Positions 16,797 to 24,824 of a stretch of 64,000 bases of DNA are shown in pieces; position 1 is the first letter of the stretch; every line of letters starts with the position of its first letter. Position numbers and translations under genes: made by a program. Source of the DNA: Pseudomonadota bacterium (GTDB taxonomy: Bacteria; Pseudomonadota; Alphaproteobacteria; Rhizobiales; Devosiaceae); NCBI GenBank assembly GCA_023391095.1, contig JAEWBN010000001.1, positions 208,239-272,238 of the forward strand, in the 5' to 3' direction. The notes beneath the pieces were generated by a model that saw only the letters and a list, made by a program, of their open reading frames with translations, did no database searches and was not told the origin of the DNA.

Positions 16797-18140
16797 CTAG
16801 CCCTTGAGGATGCGCGCGGCGATATCGGCGCATTGGCGGCGGATGTCCGGGACGGCTTCGATTTCAAAGAAGCGGCCGCGGGTGAGCGGGCCGACGGCGA
16901 TGAGATGCCGGGAGGTCTTGCCGGACGTGTCGATCACCGCGCAGGTTTCGTCCACGTCGAGCCCGATATGAAGGGGATCCGGGCGCCCTGCCCCGGTCGC
17001 GATCAGGTCGCGGATGACCGGATTGGAACTCGATTTGACGTCCACGGTGACGCCACCGCAGTCATAAACGCGGGCGACGTCGAGGGTCTTGTGCTCGGTG
17101 GTGCCGCGTGGGCGGATGGTGGCACGAACCGCGGTGCCGTTGCGTTCGATGCCCATGAACTCGGCCGCGACGAGCTTGACCTGGCCGGACGCAACGGCTG
17201 CGGAGAGGCGTGCGTGCAGTTCGGGCGGCAGGCGGTGGCGGTGGATGTTCCACCAGGGCCTGAGGTGGCGCAGGGCCTGACGCTTGGTGCGCTCGGTCCA
17301 GCTTTGCCAGATGCGCTGGTTATAGGGGCGCAGGCCATCGATGACGCTGCGCCAGTTGCCGCCCTGTGCCGTGGTTTCGGCAATGAGGCCGCGGAACCAG
17401 CTCAGGAAATACGGAAGATTGGTGCCGAAGGGCACATCGGCGGCGTCGATGGAGAGCGGGGGCACATCCTCGTGGCCTTTGGGAAGCAATCCGTTACGGG
17501 ACACGACCAAGATCTGGCCGCGATGGTCGGTTTCGGCAAGGGAGAGCCAGGCATCGACCATGCTGAGACCGGAGCCGAGAATGATGACGGGGGCTTCCGG
17601 GTCGAGCGGCGTGTCACGGTCCGACCCGACGCGCACGGCAATGCCGCGACCGCGGGAGGGCTGCGTCTCGTGGCCGACGGCCAGAGCGACGGTGTGGCTG
17701 ACGATGCTGGTGCCGTTGTCGAGGACGGTTTCGACGCCCTTGGCGGTTTCGCGAACGGAAACAGCCTCCTCGGCCAGAACAACAAGGCGGCCCTGTGCGG
17801 ATCGGCCAGCTTCGGTCAGCACGTGTTCGAGATAGGAGCCGTAGAGGCGGCGGGGGACGAAGACCCACGAGCCCTGAGGCGCGGGATAGTTCTTGGACTG
17901 CAACCAGCGCCAGAAATGATCGGGGTCATCGGCAAAGGCGCTCATGCCGCGCGCGGGGACATTGACCTTGTGATCGCGGAGGCTCGCGGAATAGGCAAGC
18001 CCCTGCCCGTATTGGCCACGCCGTTCCAAGAGCGTGACGCGGATATCGGTGTTCGGATCGCGTAGGAGATGGGCAGCGAGCAGGACGCCGCTGGCGCCAC
18101 CGCCGATAATGGTCACGGATGGCTTGCCGGTACGGGTCAT
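16797..18140 (-). CDS. FAD/NAD(P)-binding protein (YdhS-like, NAD_binding_9)
   Basis: A 447-residue flavoprotein. The N-terminal Rossmann motif is VTIIGGGASGVLLAAHLL (9-26), followed by GLAYSASLRDHKVNVPARGMSAF, which matches the FAD/NAD(P)-binding domain PF13454. An inner ILGSGLSMVDAWLSL supplies a second dinucleotide site. GGAGG lies 6 nt before the ATG at 18140. It follows the Rrf2 gene by 19 nt, so both are probably co-transcribed. The reaction is unknown; proteins of this family have been linked to small-molecule oxidation. Confidence 0.85.
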   Translation of the reverse strand: MTRTGKPSVTIIGGGASGVLLAAHLLRDPNTDIRVTLLERRGQYGQGLAYSASLRDHKVNVPARGMSAFADDPDHFWRWLQSKNYPAPQGSWVFVPRRLYGSYLEHVLTEAGRSAQGRLVVLAEEAVSVRETAKGVETVLDNGTSIVSHTVALAVGHETQPSRGRGIAVRVGSDRDTPLDPEAPVIILGSGLSMVDAWLSLAETDHRGQILVVSRNGLLPKGHEDVPPLSIDAADVPFGTNLPYFLSWFRGLIAETTAQGGNWRSVIDGLRPYNQRIWQSWTERTKRQALRHLRPWWNIHRHRLPPELHARLSAAVASGQVKLVAAEFMGIERNGTAVRATIRPRGTTEHKTLDVARVYDCGGVTVDVKSSSNPVIRDLIATGAGRPDPLHIGLDVDETCAVIDTSGKTSRHLIAVGPLTRGRFFEIEAVPDIRRQCADIAARILKG

Positions 18141-18159
18141 AGGGGCCTCCACCGCGCAA

Positions 18160-18606
18160 TCATGCGGTCATCTGATTTTCAATAAGGGCATCGACGGCGC
18201 CGCCGCGCAACTGGGCGAGGCTGGTGTGGTCGAGAATGTCGGCCATGGCATTGCGCACTTCGAGCATGAGCTGGCGCACCTTGCAGGTGGCCACGTCACA
18301 ATCGGTGCAGGGTTGGTAACGGGTCTTGCTGGCGCAGGGGATGGGCGCGAGGGGACCATCGAGCACGCGGACGATGTGACCGACCATGATGTCCTCGGCA
18401 GGCCGGGCCAGCGCATAGCCACCGGCCTTGCCCTTGCGGCTCTGGACGAAGCCGGCATTGCGCAACTCGCCCAGAATGGCGTCGAGAAACTTCTTGGGGA
18501 TATTGTTGGCTTCGGCAATGGCGCCGACGAAAGCCAGCTGGCCGGGCTCAAGCTCGGCCAGGGCAGCAAGCGCCTTGATCCCGTACTTGCCCCGCTTCGT
18601 CAGCAT
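18160..18606 (-). CDS. Rrf2 family transcriptional regulator (Fe-S type)
   Basis: A 148-residue winged-helix regulator: LTKRGKYGIKALAALAEL, then IPKKFLDAILGELRNAGFVQSRKGKAGGYALARP. Cysteines at 91, 100, 103 and 108 (PCTDC...C) resemble the cluster-binding loop of IscR/RsrR-type proteins, though with an extra cysteine. The start is 18606; longer frames are not homologous. It lies between the Ssu-type sulfur operon and the FAD protein, so a role in sulfur or redox control is inferred. A palindrome in its own promoter and a related motif before the monooxygenase gene suggest autoregulation and control of the sulfur genes. Confidence 0.87.
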   Translation of the reverse strand: MLTKRGKYGIKALAALAELEPGQLAFVGAIAEANNIPKKFLDAILGELRNAGFVQSRKGKAGGYALARPAEDIMVGHIVRVLDGPLAPIPCASKTRYQPCTDCDVATCKVRQLMLEVRNAMADILDHTSLAQLRGGAVDALIENQMTA

Positions 18607-18617
18607 GTCAGCGTCTC

Positions 18618-18649
18618 CACAACAGGCCGGAAATGAGGGGCCTGTTGTG
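18618..18649. repeat. 11-bp perfect inverted repeat in the rrf2 leader
   Basis: CACAACAGGCC (18618-18628) and its exact complement (18639-18649), 10-nt loop, 12 nt before the rrf2 ATG. There is no T-run after it on the minus strand, so a simple terminator is unlikely. It could be a second operator or an RNA hairpin limiting translation. Confidence 0.6.
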
Positions 18650-18652
18650 ATG

Positions 18653-18681
18653 CTGATAATGTCTAGCGAACTGATAGACAA
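18653..18681 (-). promoter_or_regulatory. rrf2 promoter with palindromic operator
   Basis: Minus strand TTGTCT (18681-18676), 17-bp spacer, TATCAG (18658-18653). TGTCTA-N9-TAGACA, a 6-bp inverted repeat (18660-18680), covers the -35 element and the spacer. It shares TGTCTAGYGAA with the region at 23397 before the monooxygenase gene. Confidence 0.5.
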
Positions 18682-18697
18682 GAGACGCGCCCGGCCG

Positions 18698-19513
18698 CTA
18701 GCGGAAGATGCCCTTGAGGAGGCGCCCTTCGATTTCGGCCAGATCGGCCGCGCCGCGCTCGCGTGGACGGCTGTGGTCGATGGAAATGTCGAGCGCGATC
18801 CGCCCCTCATCGAGAACAATCACCCGGTCAGCAAGGGCCACCGCCTCGGTCACGTCATGGGTGACGAAGAGTGCGGTAAAGCCCTGTTCCTGCCAGACGC
18901 GTTCGATCAGGCTCTGCATGGTGATGCGGGTGAGCGCATCAAGCGCGCCAAGTGGTTCATCGAGGGCGAGGAAGCCGGGCTGACTGACAAGAGCTCGCGC
19001 CAGGGCGGCGCGCTGGCGCTGACCACCGGAGAGGCGCGACGGCCACTCGCCGGCCTTTTCGGCCAGTTGGACTTCGGCAAGGGCGGCCTCCGCAAGCTGC
19101 CGGGCCTGAGCTTTCGGGACACCCTCTCCTAGCCCGACGACAACATTGTCGATGACGCTGGCCCAGGGGAGCAGGCGCGGCTCCTGAAAGACGATGCGAG
19201 AGGCGGCGCCTGTGGGCTGGTCATCGGGACTGGTGAACTCGATAGCACCCGAGGTGGGGGTATCGAGCCCGACGAGCAGGCGAAGCAATGTGCTCTTGCC
19301 GCAGCCGCTCTTGCCGACAATGGCGAGGAACTGACCCGCTGGCACGTCGAGATCGAGATCGCGGAGCACGGGCACATCGCCAAAGGACTTGTTGAGGCCG
19401 CGGATGCTGATGCCGACACCGCGCGGTTCAGCACGCTGGCGCGGGCTGCGGACCTCGTATTCGGGCTCGATCTCGCGGCCCCAGGCGGTGCGTGTACGGA
19501 TTGGTGCGTTCAT
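18698..19513 (-). CDS. ssuB: sulfonate/nitrate-type ABC transporter ATP-binding protein
   Basis: A 271-residue ATPase: Walker A VGKSGCGKST, Q-loop VFQEPRLLPW, signature RLSGGQRQRAALARAL, Walker B FLALDEPLGALD and switch FVTHDVTEA. The RLLPW element is typical of the SsuB/TauB group. An N-terminal extension of about 40 residues precedes the usual ABC core. The start at 19513 (MNAPIRTRTA) follows the permease stop by 5 nt. With SsuC and SsuA it imports aliphatic sulfonates; the exact ligand is inferred from family. Confidence 0.9.
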   Translation of the reverse strand: MNAPIRTRTAWGREIEPEYEVRSPRQRAEPRGVGISIRGLNKSFGDVPVLRDLDLDVPAGQFLAIVGKSGCGKSTLLRLLVGLDTPTSGAIEFTSPDDQPTGAASRIVFQEPRLLPWASVIDNVVVGLGEGVPKAQARQLAEAALAEVQLAEKAGEWPSRLSGGQRQRAALARALVSQPGFLALDEPLGALDALTRITMQSLIERVWQEQGFTALFVTHDVTEAVALADRVIVLDEGRIALDISIDHSRPRERGAADLAEIEGRLLKGIFR

Positions 19514-19518
19514 GGCTG

Positions 19519-20370
19519 TCAGCCTTTCACCGGTTTCTGGTAGGCAGGGTTCCAGGAGAGGGTCAGACGCTCGAGGGTCAGGGCGATGACATCGGCCAGC
19601 TTGCCGAGCAGCGCGTAGATGATGAGCGCCAGGATGACGACATCGGTCATCATGAATTCGCGGGCGGAATTGGCCATGTGGCCGATGCCCGACGATGCCG
19701 CCATGGTTTCGGCAACGATGAGGGTGAGCCACATGATGCCGAGCGAGAAGCGCAGGCCGACAAAGATGGAGGGCAGCGCGCCGGGGAAGATGACCTTGCG
19801 GAACAGGGTCCAGCCGCTCATGCCATAGACGCGGCCCATTTCGATCAGTTGCGGATCGACATTGCGCACGCCATGCAGGGTGTTGAGATAGATCGGAAAG
19901 AATACGCCGAGTGCGGTGAGGAAAAGCTTGGCTTCCTCACCGATGCCGAACCAGAGGATAACGAGCGGTATCAGCGCCAGGTTGGGGATGGTGCGCAGCA
20001 TTTGCAGCGTCGTGTCGGTCAGGGCGTGGCTGAGGCGGGACATGCCGTTGGCCAGGCCAAGCAGGAAGCCGATGGAGCCGCCGACAAGAAGGCCCGAGAT
20101 GGCGCGGACGGCGCTGGCGTGGATATTGACCGCCAGTTCGCCATTGAGCAGCCGCTCCCAGAAGGCCTGCACCACCTGGATGGGCGCCGGCATGAGCCGA
20201 TTGGTGATCCAGCCGAAGGAAGACGCCGCCTGCCAGAGGACAACGATGGCCAGCGGCAGCAGGAATGGCAGAAGCGCGGTGGGCACGAAAGCCGTGCCCG
20301 CGGGACGCCGGGGCTTTTGCGGCACTTTGGGCAGGGTGATGGGCTTACCGAGTTCAGCAGCGAGGGTCAT
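19519..20370 (-). CDS. ssuC: sulfonate-type ABC transporter permease
   Basis: A 283-residue membrane protein with about six hydrophobic segments and the EAA-like loop (GRVYGMSGWTLFRKVIFPGALP). This is the SsuC/TauC permease pattern. It lies between the binding protein and ATPase genes. A proline-rich cytosolic head of about 30 residues precedes the first span. Confidence 0.9.
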   Translation of the reverse strand: MTLAAELGKPITLPKVPQKPRRPAGTAFVPTALLPFLLPLAIVVLWQAASSFGWITNRLMPAPIQVVQAFWERLLNGELAVNIHASAVRAISGLLVGGSIGFLLGLANGMSRLSHALTDTTLQMLRTIPNLALIPLVILWFGIGEEAKLFLTALGVFFPIYLNTLHGVRNVDPQLIEMGRVYGMSGWTLFRKVIFPGALPSIFVGLRFSLGIMWLTLIVAETMAASSGIGHMANSAREFMMTDVVILALIIYALLGKLADVIALTLERLTLSWNPAYQKPVKG

Positions 20371-20424
20371 GTCGGCCTCCGTTCAGAGCAGGGAAGCGGG
20401 CCGGCGGACCGGCCCGTCACGGGG

Positions 20425-21390
20425 TCAGAGCGCGGGCGGGTACCAGACGATATCGCTGACGGTCAGCGCGCGAGGGATGATCTTGAGATCGTAGAATTCA
20501 TCGGCCAGCGCCTGCTGGTAGGCGATGATTTCGTCATTGAGCGGCACGATGGCGCCAAGGTCGGCGCCCTTGCGACCAAGGGCGATGCGGGTGATCGGCA
20601 CCGGCACGCCGTTGGATGCAGAAATGGCTTCGGCGGTGGCGTCCAGGTCGCCTTGCGCAGCCTCACCGACGAGGCGCAGTTCATCGAGAACTTCGGCAAC
20701 GATGGTTGGGTTCTGGGCGGCATAGGCGCCGTTGGCCTGGAAGAAGCTATAGGAATCCACGATGCCTTCGGTGGTGGCGAGGACGCGGGTATCCGGCTCC
20801 TGTGCGGCAAGCGCGTAGTAAGGGTCCCAGATGACCCAGGCGTCGATCTGGTTATTGGCGAAGGCAGGCGCAGCGTCGGGCGGCCCGAGATCGAGCGGGG
20901 TGATGTCGCCGAGGCCGAGATCGGCAGTGCGCAGCGCCTTGACGATGAAGTTGTGCGAGCTGGAGCCGCGCTTGAAGGCGACGCGCTTGCCCTTGAGGTC
21001 GGCAATGGACTGGATGGGGCTATCCTGCTTGACGAGGATGGCCGAGCCATCAAGGCTGCCGGGATTGGCTGCAACATAGACGAGGTCACCACCAGCAGCC
21101 TGGGCGAAGAGTGGCGGCACGTCGCCGGTCGAGCCGAAGTCGATGGCATTGGCGCCGAGGGCTTCGAGCAGCGGCGGGCCGGAGGTGAATTCAGCCCAGG
21201 TGACGGTGATACCGCGCGGGGCAAGGCGCTTTTCAATGGCGCCGCTGTTCTTGGCGAGGGCGAAGACGCCCCCCTTCTGCCAGCCGATGCGAAACTCGGT
21301 GGCGGTGTCCTGCCCGCGGGTCGCGGTTGGCAGGGCCAGGGCTGCGGCGCCGGCCGCGATGAGTTGCAGGACGTGTCTGCGATTGGTCAT
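20425..21390 (-). CDS. ssuA: aliphatic sulfonate-binding protein
   Basis: A 321-residue periplasmic binding protein. The signal region MTNRRHVLQLIAAGAAALAL has a twin arginine, compatible with Tat export. The mature part has FRIGWQKGG, then LLEALGANAIDFGSTGDVPPLFAQAAG and AFKRGSSSHNFIVKAL, the SsuA signature. It follows the FMN reductase gene in the operon. The ligand is probably an alkyl sulfonate. Confidence 0.9.
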   Translation of the reverse strand: MTNRRHVLQLIAAGAAALALPTATRGQDTATEFRIGWQKGGVFALAKNSGAIEKRLAPRGITVTWAEFTSGPPLLEALGANAIDFGSTGDVPPLFAQAAGGDLVYVAANPGSLDGSAILVKQDSPIQSIADLKGKRVAFKRGSSSHNFIVKALRTADLGLGDITPLDLGPPDAAPAFANNQIDAWVIWDPYYALAAQEPDTRVLATTEGIVDSYSFFQANGAYAAQNPTIVAEVLDELRLVGEAAQGDLDATAEAISASNGVPVPITRIALGRKGADLGAIVPLNDEIIAYQQALADEFYDLKIIPRALTVSDIVWYPPAL

Positions 21391-21411
21391 TGGATGTCTC
21401 CGGGGATCGGC

Positions 21412-21981
21412 TCAGGCGCTTTGCGCCAGAAGGCCGGCATTGCGGGTTGCAGCGAGGCGCCAGCTCAACTCATCGACCACGCGTTCGACGCGGGCCTTGA
21501 GGTTGACGCTTGAGGGCAGGTAGTCGGTGAAATCGAGCTCGGTGGCGTAGATGCCGGTCGAGAGGATGTCGGCCGAGAAGAAGGCAAAGAGCGGCCGCAG
21601 GCCGTGATCGACCACCAGCGCATGACGCTCGCTGCCGCCGGTGGCGGTGAGCACCACCGGCTTGTCCTTGAGCGCCTTGGGATCGATGAGATCGAAGAGG
21701 TGCTTGAAGAGGCCGGTATAGGTGCCCTTGTAGACCGGGGACCCGACCACGAGAGCATCGGCGTTGGTGATAGTTTCGATCAGGGCCAGGAGATCGGGAG
21801 GGGCCTGGCGCGGGTCGAGGGTCGCACCCAGAGAGGGGTGGATATCCACGAGGTCATAGACCGTGGTGCGGGCCCCCACCCGATCGGCTGTGCGCCCGAC
21901 GATGGTTTCGACGAGGCTGCGCGTGCGGGACGGCAGCGAGGATGAACCGGCAAAGCCGACAATGTTCAATTCAGACATCAT
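21412..21981 (-). CDS. NADPH-dependent FMN reductase
   Basis: A 189-residue flavodoxin-fold reductase (SsuE/MsuE family). The flavin-binding FAGSSSLPSRT is near residues 10-20, and ADALVVGSPVYKGTYTGLFKHLFDL is the conserved flavin-binding loop of NAD(P)H:FMN reductases. It supplies FMNH2 to the adjacent two-component monooxygenase. The ATG overlaps the monooxygenase stop (ATGA); a second ATG directly follows at 21978. Confidence 0.88.
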   Translation of the reverse strand: MMSELNIVGFAGSSSLPSRTRSLVETIVGRTADRVGARTTVYDLVDIHPSLGATLDPRQAPPDLLALIETITNADALVVGSPVYKGTYTGLFKHLFDLIDPKALKDKPVVLTATGGSERHALVVDHGLRPLFAFFSADILSTGIYATELDFTDYLPSSVNLKARVERVVDELSWRLAATRNAGLLAQSA

Positions 21982-23342
21982 GCACTCCGCTGCTGGGTGT
22001 TGGCGCGAGCGACGAAACGGTTGACCGGGCGCTCCAGGCCCAAGTTCTCGCGCAGGGTCGCGCCCTCGTATTCGGTCCGGAACAGGCCGCGCTTCTGCAG
22101 GATCGGCACGACCTGATCGACGAAGTCGGTGAGGCCCGTGGGCAGGACCGGCGGCATGATGTTGAAGCCGTCGGCGGCGCCGTTGCTGAACCAGTCCTCG
22201 ATGGCGTCGGCAATCTGCTCGGGCGTACCGACGACCGTGCGGTGACCGCGGGCGGTGGCGAGCGAAAGATAGAGCTGGCGCAGGGTGAGGCCGGTGCTGG
22301 CGAGATCGGACACGAGCTTGAGGCGGCTCTTGTTGAGCTCGGTATTGCCCGGCAGCGGCGGGGCAAGGTCATCGAGCGAATAGCCGGAGAGATCTACCCC
22401 GACATAGTACTGCTTGAGGATGGCCCAGGCGATGGTGGGGTGAATGAGGGACTGGATGAACTCGTAGTTCTCCTGCGCCTCGGCCTCGGTGCCGCCCAGA
22501 ACCGGGAAGATGCCGGGCATGATCAGCAGTTGATCGGGGCGGCGGCCGTATTTGCCGAGGCGGGACTTGATATCTGAATAGAATTCCTGGCCGGCGGCGA
22601 GGGTCTGGTTGGCGGTGAAGATCACCTCGGCGGTGCGGGCAGCCAGATTGCGCCCGGCTTCGGAGGCGCCGGCCTGAACCACGACAGGGCGCCCCTGTGG
22701 CGAGCGGGCGACGTTGAGGGGCCCCGCGACATCGAAAAACTGGCCATGGTGGTCGACCTTCTGGACCTTGGTCGGGTCAAGGAAGATGCCGCTTTCCTTG
22801 TCGATGACGAGGGCGTCGTCTTCGTAGCTGTCCCAGAGGTCGAGCACGAGATCGACCACTTCCTCGGCGCGCTGGTAGCGATCGGCGTGGGCGGGATGGC
22901 CGGGGATGGAAAAGTTCTTGGAGACGTCGGCGGCGGTGGTCACGACGTTCCAGGCGGCGCGGCCCTTGCTGACGTGGTCGAGCGAGGCAAACTTGCGGGC
23001 GAGGAGATAGGGGTCCTCGTAAGTCGTCGAGGCGGTGGCGACAAAGCCGATGCGCTCGGTGACCTGCGACAGCGCCGACCACAGGGTCACGGGCTCGAAG
23101 TGAGCGGAGTGACTGACGCGGGCGCGGATTTCCGGGTCGCGGTCGCTGTCCCAACCGGCCGGGCTATCAGCGACGAATACCATGTCGAAAAGGCCGCGCT
23201 CGGCCGTCTGCGCCAGCTCACGGTAATGGTCGATGTTATGGCCGGCCGTGGCTTCGGACGCAGGATGCCGCCAGGCGGCGATATGGTGGCCTGTCGCCAT
23301 GATGAAGGCGCCAAGGCGTATTTTCCGGGTGTGATCGCTCAT
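21978..23342 (-). CDS. FMNH2-dependent monooxygenase (NtaA/DszA/SnaA family)
   Basis: A 454-residue luciferase-like monooxygenase. It begins IRLGAFIMATGHHIAAWRHP and contains the family blocks FDMVFVADSPAG, TASTTYEDPYLLARKFASLDHVSKGRAAWNVVTT and a substrate-loop region near 230-330. Family members oxidise sulfur compounds, nitrilotriacetate or pristinamycin. Operon partners (FMN reductase and Ssu-type importer) point to cleavage of an organosulfur compound to release sulfite. It is longer than SsuD (about 380 residues), so the substrate is probably not a simple alkanesulfonate. Confidence 0.9.
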   Translation of the reverse strand: MSDHTRKIRLGAFIMATGHHIAAWRHPASEATAGHNIDHYRELAQTAERGLFDMVFVADSPAGWDSDRDPEIRARVSHSAHFEPVTLWSALSQVTERIGFVATASTTYEDPYLLARKFASLDHVSKGRAAWNVVTTAADVSKNFSIPGHPAHADRYQRAEEVVDLVLDLWDSYEDDALVIDKESGIFLDPTKVQKVDHHGQFFDVAGPLNVARSPQGRPVVVQAGASEAGRNLAARTAEVIFTANQTLAAGQEFYSDIKSRLGKYGRRPDQLLIMPGIFPVLGGTEAEAQENYEFIQSLIHPTIAWAILKQYYVGVDLSGYSLDDLAPPLPGNTELNKSRLKLVSDLASTGLTLRQLYLSLATARGHRTVVGTPEQIADAIEDWFSNGAADGFNIMPPVLPTGLTDFVDQVVPILQKRGLFRTEYEGATLRENLGLERPVNRFVARANTQQRSA

Positions 23343-23633
23343 CTCGACCTCTCGCTGGTTGCTGCGCTCGTTTCAGCGCCCAGCAATATTCAACTATGTC
23401 TAGTGAAGTAGTCGAGTATATGGTTTTGCCTTCTTCGCGGCGAATGCGGTTTGATGTTTTGCATTTGGGCGGGATGATAGTGTGCCTGTTCCGGGGGGCT
23501 CAGGTGGCGGGCAAATCGGGTCGGCGCAGGAACAGGTGTCTCCATGAAGCCCGCTCGGGGGTATGCGTGGTATGATCTGGCGCGGTTCCGGACACGTTGT
23601 TGGGGCATGTGCGTAGAGTTGTGGGAGCGGTGG
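23343..23633. other. divergent intergenic region between monooxygenase and SDR genes
   Basis: About 290 bases. It holds the TGTCTAGTGAA motif at 23397-23407, shared with the rrf2 promoter, and probably carries promoters for both genes. Confidence 0.45.
23397..23420 (-). promoter_or_regulatory. candidate Rrf2-binding motif upstream of sulfur operon
   Basis: TGTCTAGTGAAGTAGTCG at 23397 shares its first eleven bases (Y at one position) with the operator-like palindrome of the rrf2 promoter. It lies about 55 bp upstream of the monooxygenase ATG. The two sites differ in half-site spacing, so the match is suggestive only. Confidence 0.4.
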
Positions 23634-24398
23634 ATGCAGCCTGGGATTGCCTGGATAATCGGGGGTGGGTCGGGCATCGGCGCGGGTGTCGCAACGCTGC
23701 TTGCGGAGCGCGGATGGACTGTCGCGATTTCAGGGCGACGGCAGGAAAAGCTCGACGCTGTGGCCGCGACGCATGATGCCATCCGGGCGTATCGTCTGGA
23801 TGTCACCGACCTCGACGCCGTGCGCGAGGTGACGCAACGCGTGCTCGATGACCTGGGGCGGATCGACCTTTTCGTGTTCGGGGCGGCTGATTGGCAGCCC
23901 AGCGCCGTGGGCGACTACGGGTTCGAGAAATTCCATCGGCTGGTCGACACCAACTATCTTGGCGTCATTCGGATGGCCGAGCCGGTGCTGACGCAGATGC
24001 GCCGGCAGGGCGGCGGGCATTTTGCCGTGATCGCCTCGCTGGCAGGATATTTCGGGCTGCCGCGCTCGGCGGCCTATTCGTCGACCAAGGCCGGGCTGAT
24101 CAATCTGCTCGAGACCATGCGCACGGAGCTCGAACCCGAGAATATCAAGGTGCGCATGATTGCGCCGGGCTTTGTCAAATCGGAGCTGACGGCGCGCAAT
24201 GACTTTCCCATGCCGCTGCTGCTCGAAACTGCCGATGGGGCGCGGCGGATCGTGGATGGCCTGACCCGTTCCGACCGGTTCGAGATCGCGTTTCCACGGC
24301 GCATGGTGTGGCTGATGAAAACCGTGCGCTGGCTCCCCTACCCGGTGTTTTTTGTGCTGATGCGCCGGCTGATGCCGAAGGGCGCAAAAACTTCGTGA
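23634..24398 (+). CDS. SDR family NAD(P)-dependent oxidoreductase
   Basis: A 254-residue classical short-chain dehydrogenase. The cofactor motif GGGSGIG is at 10-16, catalytic Ser135, Tyr148 and Lys152 lie in ASLAG and AAYSSTKAG, and a PGFV segment follows. The start at 23634 (MQPGIAWIIG) is supported by GGGAG upstream; an in-frame upstream ATG adds a non-homologous stretch. The C-terminal tail WLPYPVFFVLMRRLMP is hydrophobic and may anchor it to the membrane. Substrate unknown. Confidence 0.88.
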   Translation: MQPGIAWIIGGGSGIGAGVATLLAERGWTVAISGRRQEKLDAVAATHDAIRAYRLDVTDLDAVREVTQRVLDDLGRIDLFVFGAADWQPSAVGDYGFEKFHRLVDTNYLGVIRMAEPVLTQMRRQGGGHFAVIASLAGYFGLPRSAAYSSTKAGLINLLETMRTELEPENIKVRMIAPGFVKSELTARNDFPMPLLLETADGARRIVDGLTRSDRFEIAFPRRMVWLMKTVRWLPYPVFFVLMRRLMPKGAKTS

Positions 24399-24456
24399 TG
24401 GAACGGAGCGAGTCGGGAGCCGTTTTCTCCTTATCCCGGAAATAAGGAGACAGATC

Positions 24457-24753
24457 ATGGACCACTCAAACCATGTCCGCCTTTCGCCTGCCGAACTGAC
24501 GCCCGCTATGCTGGATGGCGCCAAAGTCTATGGCGCCGATGACCACACGGTCGGTCACGTTTCGCATATGCATGGCAGCGGGCCGGGCAGCCAGATCATC
24601 GTCGATGTCGGCGGTTTTCTTGGCATCGGCGCAAAGCCGGTCGCCGTTCCGGCCAGCGATCTCGATTTTATGCGCGACGAGAATGGCGCGGTCCACGCGG
24701 TGACGACGTGGACAAAGGATCAGTTGGAACAGATGCCCGAGCATCACCACTGA
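24457..24753 (+). CDS. PRC-barrel domain protein
   Basis: A 98-residue single-domain protein: GAKVYGADDHTVGHVSHMH followed by a VDVGGFLGIGAKPVAVP strand. This matches PRC-barrel (photosynthetic reaction centre H/RimM-like) small proteins common in alphaproteobacteria and often stress-linked. ATAAGGAGA lies just before the ATG. A strong terminator follows. Confidence 0.85.
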   Translation: MDHSNHVRLSPAELTPAMLDGAKVYGADDHTVGHVSHMHGSGPGSQIIVDVGGFLGIGAKPVAVPASDLDFMRDENGAVHAVTTWTKDQLEQMPEHHH

Positions 24754-24756
24754 ATG

Positions 24757-24786
24757 AAAAGCCCCGGAGCGATCCGGGGCTTTTTC
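24757..24786 (+). terminator. terminator after the PRC-barrel gene
   Basis: GCCCCGGA-GCGA-TCCGGGGC (24761-24780) followed by TTTTT. A-rich bases precede the stem on the other side, so it may work in both directions for the convergent methyltransferase gene. Confidence 0.85.
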
Positions 24787-24824
24787 GTTACCGATTGTCG
24801 TCGATCTGCAGTCAGCGCCGCGGA

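Noticed and set aside
19492..21513. A 673-codon open frame on the plus strand opposite ssuB/ssuC/ssuA
   Set aside because: Composition is rich in Gly, Asp and Arg without any motif, and it covers three recognised genes on the other strand.
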